From Epiperipatus broadwayi (lineage: Eukaryota; Onychophora; Udeonychophora; Euonychophora; Peripatidae): a DNA stretch of 64,000 nucleotides. Below are positions 33,816 through 47,361 of the stretch, one piece after another. The position numbers were made by a program, and so were the translations under genes. The stretch is from the NCBI GenBank assembly GCA_028023455.1, contig JAQFVV010012405.1, positions 1,261,677 to 1,325,676 on the forward strand, read 5' to 3'. How positions within the stretch are numbered: position 1 is the stretch's first letter; each line of letters begins with the position of its first letter. The notes beneath the pieces were generated by a model, which was given only the letters and a program-made list of their open reading frames with translations, made no database searches and was not told where the DNA came from.

Positions 33816-34940
33816 ACATGTATATTTTATAAAGGTGTTGTCTGAGAATTAAATTGTCATATAATTAAAATATGAATGTTTTCAAAACCTTTAATGATTC
33901 CATTTAGATTATGGAAATAGTCCAACATATAACTAATATATAAGTGTAAGTTAGAATTTTCTCAGAGTATTGGTTGTCTACTGTCATATAAATGCCTTCT
34001 TTTAATACTAGTGTTATAGACATGAATTTATTAAAAGACATATAATAAAGAAAAAATTGCTCACACATCAATTCTCTATTTTACAATCAAAGTTTATTTA
34101 TCCTTTAGTTACTTTTGTATAGAAACAAATTCATAAAAGAAAATATGAGAGTCATCTATAAATTAAGAAACTTTTTCTGATAAAAAAACAACTTTAATTA
34201 AAACAGTATTTCTTAACAAAAATGTTAGAATCTAATTTTTTTCTTTTCTAAAACCTGATTAACTTTACATAAAATTTTGCCTATTTATCTCTTATTTTAA
34301 AAAGTTAAAACTAATCAATAACGAACTGAAAAGAGAAAAATTATCTGATTACTTTATTAAAAAAATAAAACGGGTAGAGAGAACCAAGGGGAAATTTTAT
34401 TTTTTATATTTTTCTTTTACAACTAACCTTAACAAACTATAAATATTAACATTCTTATTATTTATGTTTTGAACTCTCTTATTATCATTTAAGGAATGAA
34501 AATCTTTAAATCAGTTATAATAACTATAAAATATTTTTTTCTCATTTCCCCATTTTAAATTTACTATTTTTAACAAGCTTGTAATATCTGATATGGCTAT
34601 TTCTGCAATATTATAATATACACAAATTATATAATCAAAACCTTTATACTTAAATAAACCAAAATGTCATGAAATTGTTGTCAAGGCAACACTACGATTA
34701 GGCAGTCAATAGATTTACAAATTATAGTGTGGCCTTGTGGAATGTGATTAAATAGCTAATATGTCTCTATTAGCGGTTGGTCTCTCCTATTGCAGAGAAT
34801 ATGTGCAGAATTACTCTAAAATTAGAACATTAGAGAGTGGTGCAAATAGACTTTCACTTGCATATCTAAAAGTAAGTTTAGTGAAGATGCAACAGTAGAG
34901 AAAGTAAGTCTCCAGTGGAAACTGTAGTCATGGCAATCAA
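33816..34940. other. AT-rich non-coding stretch
   Basis: No gene or recognisable repeat was found. Confidence 0.5.
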
Positions 34941-34984
34941 CGAATGGAAAGTGAAAGTTATATCGAATGGAAAGTGAAAGTTTA
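34941..34984. repeat. 23-bp tandem duplication
   Basis: CGAATGGAAAGTGAAAGTT occurs at 34941 and again at 34964, a 23-bp period with two copies. Confidence 0.85.
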
Positions 34985-35449
34985 TTGCTAAATTATGCTG
35001 ATCACAGCAAGATATAAATAGATTAATAGTTTTATTTCCTTAGAAAGATATATTCTGTTGAGTAACGTAACGTGTATTCAACAAGTTGTTTGTCATATTA
35101 TTGTTATTTGAACTATGAACTAATTAATATTTTAATATATATTCTTCATAATTGTTATTATCTTCATAAATAAATAACAGTTGTACTTATGTTAATTTTA
35201 TTTGCAGTCTGATTAGTTATATATATATATAACCCTCAGACATAGCATCTTGATAAAAGATTGCTGATATTCTATTGATTTAAGCATAAGAACTGTAATA
35301 ATGTAATTTATATATAATAAGCAATACATTACTGCCACTTATGATTTAGCATACTTTTTTTTTCTGAACTTTGAATTAAACAAGTCTTTGTATAAATGAT
35401 ATCCAGAATTACTATAAATTATTTCACGATTTCCCAAAAGCACTTTATT

Positions 35450-35457
35450 ATCTAAAG
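35450..35457. repeat. 8-bp hAT target-site duplication, left copy
   Basis: ATCTAAAG at 35450-35457 recurs exactly at 35914-35921. Confidence 0.9.
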
Positions 35458-35913
35458 CAGGGATGGGCAATTATTTTGGCTCAGGGGCCACTTTGTGGAA
35501 GTGGAGGGCCAGTCAGGGGCCACTTTGTGGAAGCGGAGGTTCGTGGGGGGGCACACCTTTTTCATGGCACAATAAACACACTGCTCTATTCCCTATATTA
35601 CTAAAGAAATATTTGCTTGTCCATTCTTCATTAAACACACAACATTCATCACTGATTTTACATTTTTGGAGGGTTCATGGTTTCATTAAAGTTGGAAATT
35701 TATATATTTACTGTTGCAAACACAAAATTGAAATTAACCAGATCAACCAGAAAAGCACTGTGCATGCGTATTGATGTGGTCGTCCTAGTGGAAAATAGGA
35801 ACATGGGGAGGAAATCTTATTTCAAGGTGGATTTTTCTGACTGTCTTGGTGGGCCACAAAAAACTCTTAGCAGGCCCACATGTGGCCCACAGGCCGCTAT
35901 TTGCCCACCCCTG
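35458..35913. mobile_element. Non-autonomous hAT transposon (MITE), 456 bp
   Basis: The ends are CAGGGATGGGCAA (35458-35470) and TTGCCCACCCCTG (35901-35913), a 13-bp terminal inverted repeat with one mismatch. A perfect 8-bp target duplication flanks it, the hallmark of hAT transposons. The sequence is GC-richer than the surroundings, with internal direct repeats ('ggggccactttgtggaag' twice, at 35484-35501 and 35517-35534). It encodes no transposase; the two open frames in it are incidental. Intact ends and duplication suggest a fairly recent insertion mobilised in trans. Confidence 0.92.
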
Positions 35914-35921
35914 ATCTAAAG

Positions 35922-38082
35922 TAAATGCACATTTAGAAGTTTACTGAAGAAGTGGGGATCACTGTCAAATGTGCTAATGTCTTCCATATAGATTACCCAT
36001 GTAAACCTAAAAATATCTATATTACCCATTTTTAATACTCACATTTCATAGCATTCTTTTCATATAGCTTGTAGAAGACAACTATAAATTTAGGTACATA
36101 TGGTAATGGAAATATAATTCATTATGTGATACAAATAACATTTCAAATTTTGTGCACTTCCAATTCTATTGTTTGGTTTAGGATTACCACTAATTTTTAT
36201 GATCACTTACAAATCAGAAAGAAATAATTATATTTAAGGTTCAATAATCACAGAACATTATCTTGAATATTTTAAATTTTATTTTAGTCAGCTTAATAGA
36301 TATAAACAATGATAATCAGAATAAAAAAATTACAGATTTACAATAATATAGTAAATATTTCTTTTAACTTTTACAAAACAATATATATAAAAAAAGTTTT
36401 AACAATAATACAGACTTGTAAAGTTTAATTAAAAATACAAAACATTATTAAGAAATTTTTATAACAAAAAGAAAAATATCATAGCTTTTAACTTATTAAA
36501 TATCTAACTTTATCATTAATTATATTTTTAAAAAATAAAATATAAATGTATAATTATTAACATTTAAATAGCTGCTGAGTCTATTTAAGGATTATAAGCT
36601 TCTTGGGTCTAGCAAAATAAAAACATAATGATGAATTTTATACAAAAATGTAACCTCATTATATTAAACTTTCAGATCCAAAAAAAATTATTTATAAAAC
36701 AATCCTCATATACATACATGTATATGTATATATGCATTTTGCAAAAAAAAAAAAAAAACTATATATAATAGTATATATAATCACAAATAATACTATAATA
36801 TTAAATCCTCAACTTTTTTTAAACAATAAAATATATATTTGAGCAATTTCTAAATATTTAAAAATGGGTCAAATTTTCACTCTAGGTAATTTAGAAGCAT
36901 GGATATTTGGAATAATTTTATTTGTCTTAAAAATATAAGTTCTATTCATTTTATTCATAATTCAAACTTAAAGTTTTTAAAATCTCTTTGTGAAAAAAAA
37001 CTATTAGAAATTACACAATACAAATATATGAAGAAGCAGAAGAGACAATAACTTTTAAAAATCACACTCAAAACTCAATGAGAATATGACTTTTAAAAAG
37101 ATATATATTTATAGTAAACTACGAATCCAATGGATGGTTGCTCCCAATATCATTGGACAACTGAGCACCAGTAATTAAATGTTGAGGTTCAATTCAAAAA
37201 TTCTTTGCTATTAAATTTATTACTAAATTAAAATATACAAGAGATAATTACAAAGTCACATGTAACATGTAGCAAATTAATCATTAGCTTTAAATGTGTG
37301 ACATCTAATTAAATTTAATACTTTTATCATTTTTTAAAATTCTTTTTTTAAAAAAAAAATTCGCAAAAATAAAATAAAATACTTAAAAGGCAAATTTTTG
37401 CTGATTCAATTATAGTGCAGATATCATTTCCGAAATTGACCACAGATTGCATATATTAGACATCTTTTATTAAATATGTGACCATATTTAATAATGATGT
37501 TATAAAAGATGTTTGACATTCCAACGATGAAATGAATTCATGGAGGTTTAAAAAAAGAATGGATGAATGCCTATTTGTTGCATCAAACATTTGCTGATTT
37601 TATTATGGGTTAATTCACCTTTTAAAGGGAGAACAAAGTCACTTCTATAAACTTTCTTTTTTAATACATTTCATTAAAAATACAGTAACCTTCTTTACAC
37701 CCTTTATTGTTCATAAGGTCTAATGGAAAGAAATTAAGATTTAAGCAAATAGTTTATCGTTTTAAATGAAACAATCATTTAACATTAATTTAAATTGAAA
37801 AATAATTCAGCTTCAAATTGACCTGCATATATATATATATTGGCAAATTAGGTCATGTGACATGACTTGATTTCTTTGTAAGCGTAAAATAACACCATTT
37901 AAAAAAAAAAAAAACATTGCATTTAAATTTTCATCTAACAACATACACAAATATACTTTACTTAATTTTTATAATTAATTTTTATCAATCTGATATAAGA
38001 CTTTCTTTTAAAATGTAATAACTCTTAGAACAGATTGGAAAGCATTATTGGTAGTAGTAATAAGCATATTTCAACGTGTAAA
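35922..38082. other. AT-rich non-coding stretch
   Basis: No gene was found. There is only AT microsatellite sequence and long A or T runs (for example 36740-36780). A B-box-like word (GAGGTTCAATTC, near 37185) is isolated. Confidence 0.5.
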
Positions 38083-38134
38083 TACACATATGCAATTCAA
38101 TATAAATTTACACATATGCAATTCAATATAAATT
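38083..38134. repeat. 26-bp tandem duplication
   Basis: The unit starting TACACATATGCAATTCAATA occurs at 38083 and 38109. Two exact copies. Confidence 0.85.
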
Positions 38135-41100
38135 TTCTTAAATTTAAAAATGCAAAATACTTGAAAATTGTTTTTAACTCATAATTTGAATATTTCTTTC
38201 AGAATAAGTTATATTTTAATTTTTAACAATAATTTACTATAATTATATGAAAAAGTTCATTCAGTAAAAATGGAGTGCTGATCTTACATACAAAGTATCC
38301 ACTGGTGGAGCCACCATACATTCACAAAAGTTGTCAAAATGCTAATCAATCATTTTTTTTTATTTCCATAATAGAAATATCAGTTCATTTTAAATAACAT
38401 AAAAAAATAACATGAAAATAATATCATTTATTTTAATATGTAATGTGAATTAATAAAAAATATATCTGACCCCACCCCTCACCAAAACGATCAAGCACTG
38501 TAAATGTAATTTATTATGAAGTTCAGTATTATGAATGTGATTCAAAAAATATGATTGGTGCTTTTTTACTAATATATGTAATTCATTTTATCAATTTGTT
38601 AAATTGTTTGCCCATGTTAGTAATTTAATTTCTACTACAATATTTACATTGATAATACTTAATGAAATTTTTTTTTTCATTTCCTCTTTGTGATCATTTA
38701 ATTTTCCCCAAATACTTTTCAATTATTGTTTGCTTGTTAAGCATATTAATATCAGGTTTGTTGTCTAAATAAATTATATTATTTTCATGTTTTCATAAAC
38801 ATTATTTTTTTATGCATATATTATTTTCATTGTGAAAAATAAAATGAAACATGCTTTTTCATCATGATTTGTTCATTAGAAATTCTTAAACATTATATTA
38901 TTTCCATGTTATTGTTTTTTCCCCTCAAACACATTATATTAAAGTGACTGATAATATTTTCATTAGTAAAAAAAAATATAAATACATAAACACTAAATGA
39001 ATGTATTCTCTCTGAATAAATAAAATTCTATTTTAATATATTTCAAGTTATTACTTATTTATTTTACTTAAACAATGCAATCACAATATTTATAAAATAA
39101 TAACTGAAATAGCATCACATGACAAAAAAAATAATTCTCAAGGAAACAAACGGCAACTATGGATATCTAGCAATTGATTATATGAATCCATTTGTACAAT
39201 TGTCTAATGCCTATTGACTACACTGGAATTGTGAGCTCAGTACCATCTGATATAGAATAAATATGAGTTTTGTTATACTTGAGTTAGGTTAACAATTTTT
39301 AAATAATCTGTTTAAAAATAAAAAGTTGCAAAATGTCTTGACATTTTTTTTTTTTATAATTTCAAATTAGTTTTTTATTCCATTTATATTTTTTTAAATT
39401 TACTTTTTTTGCTATTTTGTAATAGATATTCTGACAGAAATCCAAGTTCTGAATTTCCTATTTTTTTTCTACTGCTACGGTCATATTTTAATTTTCCAAC
39501 CTGCAATTTCTTAACAACACCTTGCATAATGTTGGAATGGTTATGCATTTATGTTTTCTACATTCATGCATGTGTGTAAATAATTTATTTATCTGAATCT
39601 TTATTAATTTCCATGCTAATTATAATATATAATGATGACTTAATTATATGGACATGAGATTAGATCCTTTCCCCTAAGTATTATGGGTAAGTGCTAAAGA
39701 AATAAAACAAACATAAAATATATACTGTGTTTACAATTTTTTCCAAAATGAATGCAATTCAAAAATAAACACTCTTTAGACATTTTTCAAATGAAATAAT
39801 TTTAAATATAAATTAGAACTTGTTGCATAAATAAAATAATTAATGCATATTTTGATATAATATCATGATAAAATAGCTTAACATAAGTAATTAAGAATAG
39901 TTAAATAATTTCATCACGGTTAATGTACGTATATTTGAACAGAATTATACTACCTATAAATTAGTTTGTACTCCATTCTAATAATAATATTTGAATATGA
40001 ATGTATATAAACCTCAATGTTTTGAAGTAGGAGTACACAATATAAGGGCTGATTGTTTTCTAATTTTTTTTTTTCTAGTACAATTAATGATGGACTGATA
40101 TAACAATCATCCACTGGAGCTTCCTCATTTCTTCTAGTTTACATATATATTGCATAAATATTTGAGTACTTAAGATAAAACAAAGCTCCATCTATGGATC
40201 AAAATGAATTACTAATACTAATTAATGTCATTATACATTCATTCCAGGGTAAGCCTGGGTTCCATTTTAACTTTTTAGTAGTTGATTGAAACAGGAACTT
40301 AAAAATCTTATTATATATAGATAATTCTCTACTTTCATAGGTGCATTTTTGAACATAATGCTATGGAAGCCAAAATATGTGTGTTAAATTGTATCTATGC
40401 TAAGCAAAAAATAAGTTATGATTAAAAATAAACATCTGATACAAACTTATATGCAAAAATACATTTTGTATATTTAGGTATAATATTCAATGCTTAAACT
40501 TGTGTATAGTACAATACTGTATACTATATATTACAGTATGAAATAATACATATCCAAGCTTACAAAATATTGGAAATAATTTCTGACTTCCTTCCTTCAT
40601 ATCTGCATCAGCTTCTGAATCAAGTACTGATTATTTATAAAATGCTGTTCTTTTCTATCAGCCAGATAATTGCTTCTGGCAACTGTTAATAGAATTCACT
40701 AAAGTTGTATGAAAACTATATTAAAAATATGTGAAAGATAACACAGGGTCACAAACATTCTTATCTGCAAGAGCCGACTCGAGTTATAACTCTTTGCAGT
40801 TTCATATTTATCATAATCTGCATTATTTTACGCTCCTCTCACTCCGCAAACTTTTTCTAAGTCAGGAATTTCATTACAGTATATATATGCAGAATCTATA
40901 TAAGTAAGAGATTATCTGTATATATATAAAGCATGGCTGCTACATATAAAAAGAGAATTGTACTGACGTAATGAAATATATAATTTTTTTAAAAAATTGA
41001 TGAATACATAATTATTTAAAATTTAAATTGATAAAACAAAAATGTAAACTTAAACAATTACACAATTAGAATTTTTTTTTTCATGACAGCATCACTACAG

Positions 41101-41504
41101 TGAAAATTCAAAAATATAAAAAATAGTAAAACTGTCTTCTTCAGTTTACATTTTTGATGAAATTCATCTCTAATTATTATATTTATAGTATATTAATTTA
41201 TTTAAATTTTAAAAATAACACCATGTTACAGGGCAATAGCTAATACATACTGATATAAATTTATTCCCTGTGTGGTTTAGAGCAGGATATAGTGACAGGC
41301 TCTAAAACATAAAGCTATGGGATCAATTCCATTCCTGTCACTTAAACTTCTCACAGAGTCTCGGAGAATAAAGCCATTTGATTATTTATTTACACATAAA
41401 CTTCTAACCAATTATAATAAATTCAAATATTTAAAAACAATAGAATGTTAAAAGAACAACTACACTTTTTGCTGTGTTGCATATTTATAAATAATTGTAT
41501 GGGG
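38135..41504. other. AT-rich stretch with one decayed hammerhead-family fragment
   Basis: The segment 39201-39272 ('ctaatgcctattgactaca', 'tgtgagctcagtaccat', 'atgagttttg') matches, with decay, the family end 'ggcatccattgattactct...gcactgagtggcacta...gagttttg' in plus orientation. A GC-richer segment at 41270-41360 with 'gggatcaattcc' may be a SINE head. Nothing else was recognised. Confidence 0.4.
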
Positions 41505-41765
41505 AGAAAACAAACAGGTGTTACTGACATTGAAAGAATTAAAAAACTGGAGTTGGGCTGGACATATTGCTAGAAGAGATAATAACAGATAGACAGTAGA
41601 AATCTTAAAATGGATTCCAAGAGATTGTAAAAGACCTAGAAAGAGATCACATTTGAGATGGATGAAATAAAGAAGTGTGCTGGGGTGATGTTGAGAAGAT
41701 GCTAGAGGTCAGAGAAGATGAATTGAACTTGGAGATACTTTCATACTGCAATGAATTGATAATAG
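41505..41765 (+). pseudogene. C-terminal fragment of an RTE-like LINE
   Basis: The translation gives TGVTDIERIK, then LKNWSWAGHIARRDNNR, an in-frame stop, then TVEILKWIPRDCKRPRKR and SHLRWM, then after a frameshift IKKCAGVMLRRC. This is the conserved tail after the reverse transcriptase of RTE-type LINEs (W.WAGH.AR..D.RW...IL.W.PR...R.RGRP..RW.DDI). Only about 260 bp remain, with stops and a frameshift. It is a different LINE family from the one at 56.8-61.4 kb. Confidence 0.75.
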
Positions 41766-42775
41766 TTGAAAATGATAAGAAAAAGATTGCAAATATAAAC
41801 ACATAAAGAGTCCACAGTTTTTCTTTTGAAATAAGAAGTAAAAAAAAAAAAAAGGAATACATTAAGAGATTGAAAAAGTGAAATACTAAAAGTATTGTAA
41901 AGATTTGGTTTAAATAAAGCTGCAGGAAATTACTCTCAAGAGGAATAGGAAAAAGAATTACGAAACTTGAAGTTACTAAATAATACATATGACTTAATTG
42001 CTTTACATGTTTTTTTAAAATTATTTTATAAATTAAATAAATCCAAGCATCAAAGCACTCTCTAGTTAGTTCTGTTAAATATTAGATATATATTATAATC
42101 ACCTTCTGAATTATAAACTATAATAATACAAGGTTTATAAGAGTAGTTCAATAAAATCCTCCTTATCATCTGCGCCAAGCTGTGAAACATCAAACCAAAT
42201 GAGCATAGGCTCAAACTTTTTTTATTGCAAATTACTACTGATGATGACTATCAAATGTTATTGCTTAATTGTAATATTATGTTAGTTGTTTTACACATGT
42301 ATGAAAACTGAAATACAATTTGTAATAGTTTATATTGTCATAAAGCACATATACTGAAATGAATAAGCAAGTGCCTTTGAAACATAAATGTTTGATTGCA
42401 TTCCAATATTTATAATAACAATATTAATTTCATTAGATCTACAAAAATTTAGTGTCATAAAAACAAATTAAAAAGTAAACAAAATAAACATTTTACATAA
42501 TAGGAAAAAAGCAACTCTACTCTTTCTTACAGGAAACTTTTCAGCCAGCAGCCTATTTTTCCTTACTCATTATTTTGTTATGAAAACTTTCCCATTAATT
42601 TAGTCAATATTTATACCTCTTAAAGAGTTTCATATCTTTTAAAATAAGATAATGTATTTTTCTTACACCTACATGCATTTTAACATCAAAAATACCTTTA
42701 TCAATTTCAAAAAATCTGTTGGTAAAACGCATTCTGATTAAGCAATATATTCAGGAGCAAATTCATATTTTTCCT
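41766..42775. other. AT-rich non-coding stretch
   Basis: No gene was found. The 113-codon minus-strand frame at 41647-41988 is the antisense of the LINE tail plus AT-rich sequence. Confidence 0.5.
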
Positions 42776-42850
42776 ACTCCAGTAGTATATCTACTATAAG
42801 CTTGAGTAATCAAGTAGATACTAGATCTTATTAAATTCCTATCAAGTGCT
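42776..42850 (-). repeat. Decayed hammerhead-family fragment
   Basis: The words 'actccagtagt', 'agcttgagtaatcaa' and 'tcctatcaagtgct' align in order with the family's minus-orientation sequence 'actccat..agtagtgccac', 'agccagagtaatcaa' and 'tccctatctagtgcct'. No ribozyme core remains. Confidence 0.4.
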
Positions 42851-45800
42851 ATTGTTATCAATATAAAAATACTTCATGCTCTCTAATAAGACTATTGTTC
42901 TCCACCTGACTCTTAAACAAACAGTGTTAAAGCATTTATCTTTAAGATTCATAAAGCAATGATTTTGATAATATATATATATAAAACAATTCACTAGAAT
43001 AAAACTACAAAATTTTAAAAAATGCCTATATAAAATTAAAGATTAAAATTCTTTACTATAGCCAGCTTCGGCGTATTCTTCCATCTTTTAAGTAGCATTA
43101 CATTAAAGTGTTTAAAGCTTCATGCTTTCAAATCTAAATACTTCAGACTGGCTTAGATATATAGAAAGACAAGTAAAGAAGAGGGTGGATCGCCCTTTTC
43201 TTGTAAAATTCTCTGTCTTGTATTTACGGTTTGATCACTATACAAAACAGCCATCATAACATCTGATTGGCTGTCAGATAAGTAATAAGCGCGTGAGGTT
43301 TCCAGCCTTCAATTTAATTTCAATACTGTTTGCGCTTTATAAAATAAATATTATTAACTCAATGTAAAAATAATCATAATGCAAATAAATGATGAAGTAA
43401 ACAATAAAAATAATAGCACATTTTTTGTAGAAATAGAAATAAAATAATTTTTTAGGCTACAAAAAAAATTAATAAGTTGATTTATCTTTCATTTTTCTTT
43501 GGTAAATGATAATAGTCAAATTTCAAAATTTTTTAATAAAACAATTTCCAAAGAGAAATAAATAAACTTGAAAATAGATCAAATTAATTTCAAATATTAC
43601 TTTTAACAAAAAAAAAAAAAAAAGGTGCATTTAATTTTATAAATATATAGTGACATTTTTTCTAAAGAATTTTCAATGATGCGTATACACACAAATTCCC
43701 CTAGATAGTTTGACTCAAAAGTCCACATTTTATAATAAATTTTAAAAAGATAGAGATAAATAACAGCTATTCCTAAATATTTAAAAAAATTGTACCCTAA
43801 AATTATTTTATTGGTAAGATGTTTACAGTAGATAAGAAAATGGTACACAGAATAAATATATAGACATATATTTATTATAAAACAGGGTTCAGTATCCAAA
43901 GGAATATGGCTCATCTGACAATCCAGATTAAACTGGAATTTTATTCTCTACCTTAGAAAAGTTAAATATTCATTTACTGATCACTGATGATGGGTATAAG
44001 ATTTCTGAGGAAAAAAAAATCTTGATTCTACTGTGATACAAAAAATTTCCAAATTTATTTAAACTCAGATGCAAATCGAGGTCACGGTCATGGAAACAGA
44101 GAAGTTAACCAATTCACTGTAAGATGCAGTTCAAATGTCACAGACTCAAACCTCAAACAGAGATGCGAACCATTCTCCCATGAGACTCTTTTATATATAT
44201 ATATTCACATTAATAAAAACAAAAAAAGCAACAATTAATATTTTTAAATGACTAAATATATTTATTTAATATTTTAACTTTTGTTCTTTAATTGAATGTG
44301 AATATTTACATTCTTAAAAGTAACAGCTAGCCCCATTGACAATACTTTAAACATTCCTATTAGAGGTTATAAATTAAATAATTAATTATTGCCAAATTTA
44401 TTAAATATTTACCAAGAATTAAGTTTAAACTAAAAATCTGTTGAATTATAATTATTTTATAACTATATCTTAAATTCAATTTTCATTAATATATATATGT
44501 ATGTATAGGATTATTAAGATTAAGCCCTGCACTGGAAGCAAATATGTAGCCAATCAAATCACTCCACAACGCTTGTAAAAAATATTCCATAATGTCATAA
44601 ATTATCAGACCATATATATTCTGTGGATGACCTTTATTTATCAGTGAGCTAGAGTTTAAACAACCAAATCTTACTATCAGATATGATAGCTCAACTTTCT
44701 ATTTTGATATCAAACTATTTATATGGAAAGGTATGTTGTAATATCTAATGGAAAGATTTATAGGATTAAGTTCCTAGTTCCCTTGAGGAAAGTCAATCTG
44801 ATGGATATCTTTTTTATTGATTAAATAGATTTGACATTATGGAATGTATTTTAAAATGTTGTGGATTGATATTGTTGACTTTATACATAAGATAATCCAA
44901 TTATTTGTTTAGTAAAGACTATTCTAAATCCATAAAAGCAATAGTCAGAGTGATTGTAAATTCAAGACAAACCGAATAGTCAAATGCAAATTGAGGTAAA
45001 AAAAAAAGTAAATATTATTAAAATAATTTGCTATCATCAATAAGCAATGTTTTGCCATAACAGCTGACATTTACATTTAAATACTGTAAGAAATTTGTTT
45101 CATTTTATATTCTAGCTATAAATTTGAATGGAATGCCTAAATAATACTGTATCAAACTGGGAGGTAAATATTTGATTAAAAAACAAAAGGCACTTTAATA
45201 TTCAAAAATATTGAGATATTAGCAAGCTATATTTATAAATTAAATTTAAAAAGTTTTAATTTTCAGTTTATATATTTCATCATACTGTAATTAAATTTGA
45301 TAAGATACCTGCTTTTCTTTTTAGCAGTTAAAATAGTAAAAATTTGAAAATAAAAGTGTTTAACTTTTTATTTAGATTCAATATTGGGCATGTGTTTAAT
45401 TTATAGAAGTTAGTACAGTGACATTGCAGCATCAACTGTCTCAACATCCATTACTTCATTAACAATAATAGTAAACAAAAAACGAAAAACATTAAAATTC
45501 ATTCATTAATTGAAAATTATAAATTTTGCACACATATATATTATTTTCTAATAAGCAGTAAAATCTCTCATTCATTCTGCCATGGCAATCGAAGTCAAGT
45601 TTCATTTGAAATACTGATCATAGCAATTCTATCAATCTCAAAAAAATTTGTAAGTTCTTCCTTTAAATGTTAAAAGAAAATTAATTTAATTGCAAATGAA
45701 AGTCTGCTATTTGAATCAATAAAAAGGAATCACTCTTTCATGAAATAATAAAAAGAAAAAAAAAGATACAGTAAGCTTTTTTTTTTCTTTAAGTGTTAAT

Positions 45801-46863
45801 ATATACATATATTGGCTTTTATATATGCAAATATATTAAGCACACTTAATTTACTATCTTTCTATAACTGTATTATTGTATTTTTTTTAAAAAAATATTT
45901 CTAATGACCATCTTAATTTTTACATTGCAGCTATGTGTATATACTTGTTAAAAGTGCTTATCTTCCATATAAGTATGTATTCAAAAGCATGATGCATATT
46001 TAGAATAATACAATAGATAATCTATATTATAAATAAAGCATAGTAAACAAACCATTTGTTAACAGACTTGGAACAAAATAAAGCAGGCATGGTATCTCAG
46101 GGTAAAGTTGATCAATTCTTCAAGATGTTTTGTTGATTAAAAATCATTTAGTCTTTCAATTTGCAAAAGGTATTAGCTGTTAGTATATATATATATATGC
46201 AAATGTTCATGTGTAAGCTTTTATAAATAATACACTTTTTCAAATAATAAGTGCTTATATATAAGTGTGTGTGAACATGATATGTATTGAAATCAAGGAA
46301 TTCATCATTTAACTTATTAAATTTCTGCACATCTATTATATATATGTACAAAATCTGTTACCCTTTTAAAGTGAAAATACATAAAAAATTTCATTTAGTT
46401 TCACATTTCGATTTAAAGACATTAAATATATCAAGTGGTTTTCCAATAAAAATAACATAGATGCCTATGTTCTTGGAAAAATAAACAGGTATATTTGCTT
46501 TTGAAGCAAATTTTAATCTTAAATAAAGTTTAATTCTAATTAGCAGCTCATTTACATTTTGTTTGAAGTATACCTGAAGTATATTTCTTTGAAGTTACAA
46601 AAAAAGATTAAATACGACAATAGCTATTAAATTATTTTGCAATAGTAGCAACAAAACTAAAACTGAAAAATAAGTCAATTATTGATTTCGCTTTTAGTTA
46701 AAAAATAATTTCTACGATAATAATAATAATAATAATGGAAAACTATTCAGGAAAGTTTAAAGTTTTTTAATAAAAATAATATCTAAGCATTGCTTTCGAC
46801 CAGGTCGGTCATAAACATAGAACTACAATAAAAATATATAAATAAAATAAATATACATTAAAA
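42851..46863. other. AT-rich non-coding stretch
   Basis: A slightly GC-richer patch at about 43170-43330 contains ATTGGCT and GCGCGTG words and could be promoter-like, but no coding sequence follows that I can support. A (TAA)n microsatellite lies at 46717-46735. No gene was found. Confidence 0.45.
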
Positions 46864-47361
46864 TTAAATAGAACATTTACATGATAATGGAGTGCACAAG
46901 TCTTTCTTATTTATTGCATTATTATTTGCTATAAACCATACCTCTTTATATTTTCTTTTTCAATCATTACGTTCAGTATAGATAACACCAATATTAATAG
47001 GATCAAAATTATGTCCAGATTTAATTTCATGTTCCAAAAATATAGATTTAACATTAGAGTCTGTTTTAACATGTTTATATAAATATTTATGTTATGCTAA
47101 TCTTGTAGCACATTTAGTATGAGATTCTCCATAATAAATTGCATTGCATGCTGGTTCATTACATTTCATTTTATAAACTATTTGTAAAGATTGGTTTGGA
47201 GATAATTTATCCTTAGTACTGTTTAAATTTTGAATAAGATTAGGAGGTGTTCTAAAACTGATATTATAATTGTTTGAACAAATTGTTTTCATCCTTTTAG
47301 ATATATTAGGTATATAAGGAAGGCTGATCCATGCATTATTATTAAAATTGTTAATATTCAA
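46864..47361 (-). pseudogene. Penelope-like element C-terminus with GIY-YIG region
   Basis: Reading on the minus strand from about 47361, the frame gives 'ISLPYIPNISKRMKTI', then FRTPPNLIQNLNSTKDKL, then QIVYKMKCNEPACNAIYYGE. Penelope-like proteins have this order: LPY.P.LS..I, then a CC.-type spacer, then VY.I.C..C...YIG.T...L..R..EH. Here the GIY-YIG-type core is AIYYGESHTKCATRLA. An in-frame stop at 47092-47094 interrupts it. The frame then continues HKYLYKHVKTDSN and KYKEVWFIANNNAINKKDLC to TAA at 46864-46866. The upstream reverse transcriptase is not visible; weak similarity may extend to about 47480. Single-stop decay suggests a moderately old copy. Confidence 0.75.

Noticed and set aside
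35463-35919. Open frames of 103 and 80 codons
   Set aside because: They lie inside the non-autonomous hAT element, read through its terminal repeats, and have no transposase motif.
41647-41988. 113-codon minus-strand frame, hydrophobic
   Set aside because: It is antisense to the RTE-like LINE tail plus low-complexity AT-rich sequence. Phe/Leu/Ile richness is what AT-rich DNA yields.
42236-42275. CTGATGATG near 42238 and 43984 as hammerhead cores
   Set aside because: No GAAA box at the right spacing and no stem I pairing; chance matches.
43170-43330. Promoter-like patch with ATTGGCT and GCGCGTG
   Set aside because: No coding sequence follows on either strand, so a promoter call has no support.
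43603-43914. 103-codon minus-strand frame
   Set aside because: Tyr/Ile/Phe/Lys-rich, ends in poly-Phe from an A-run, with no motif or splice context.
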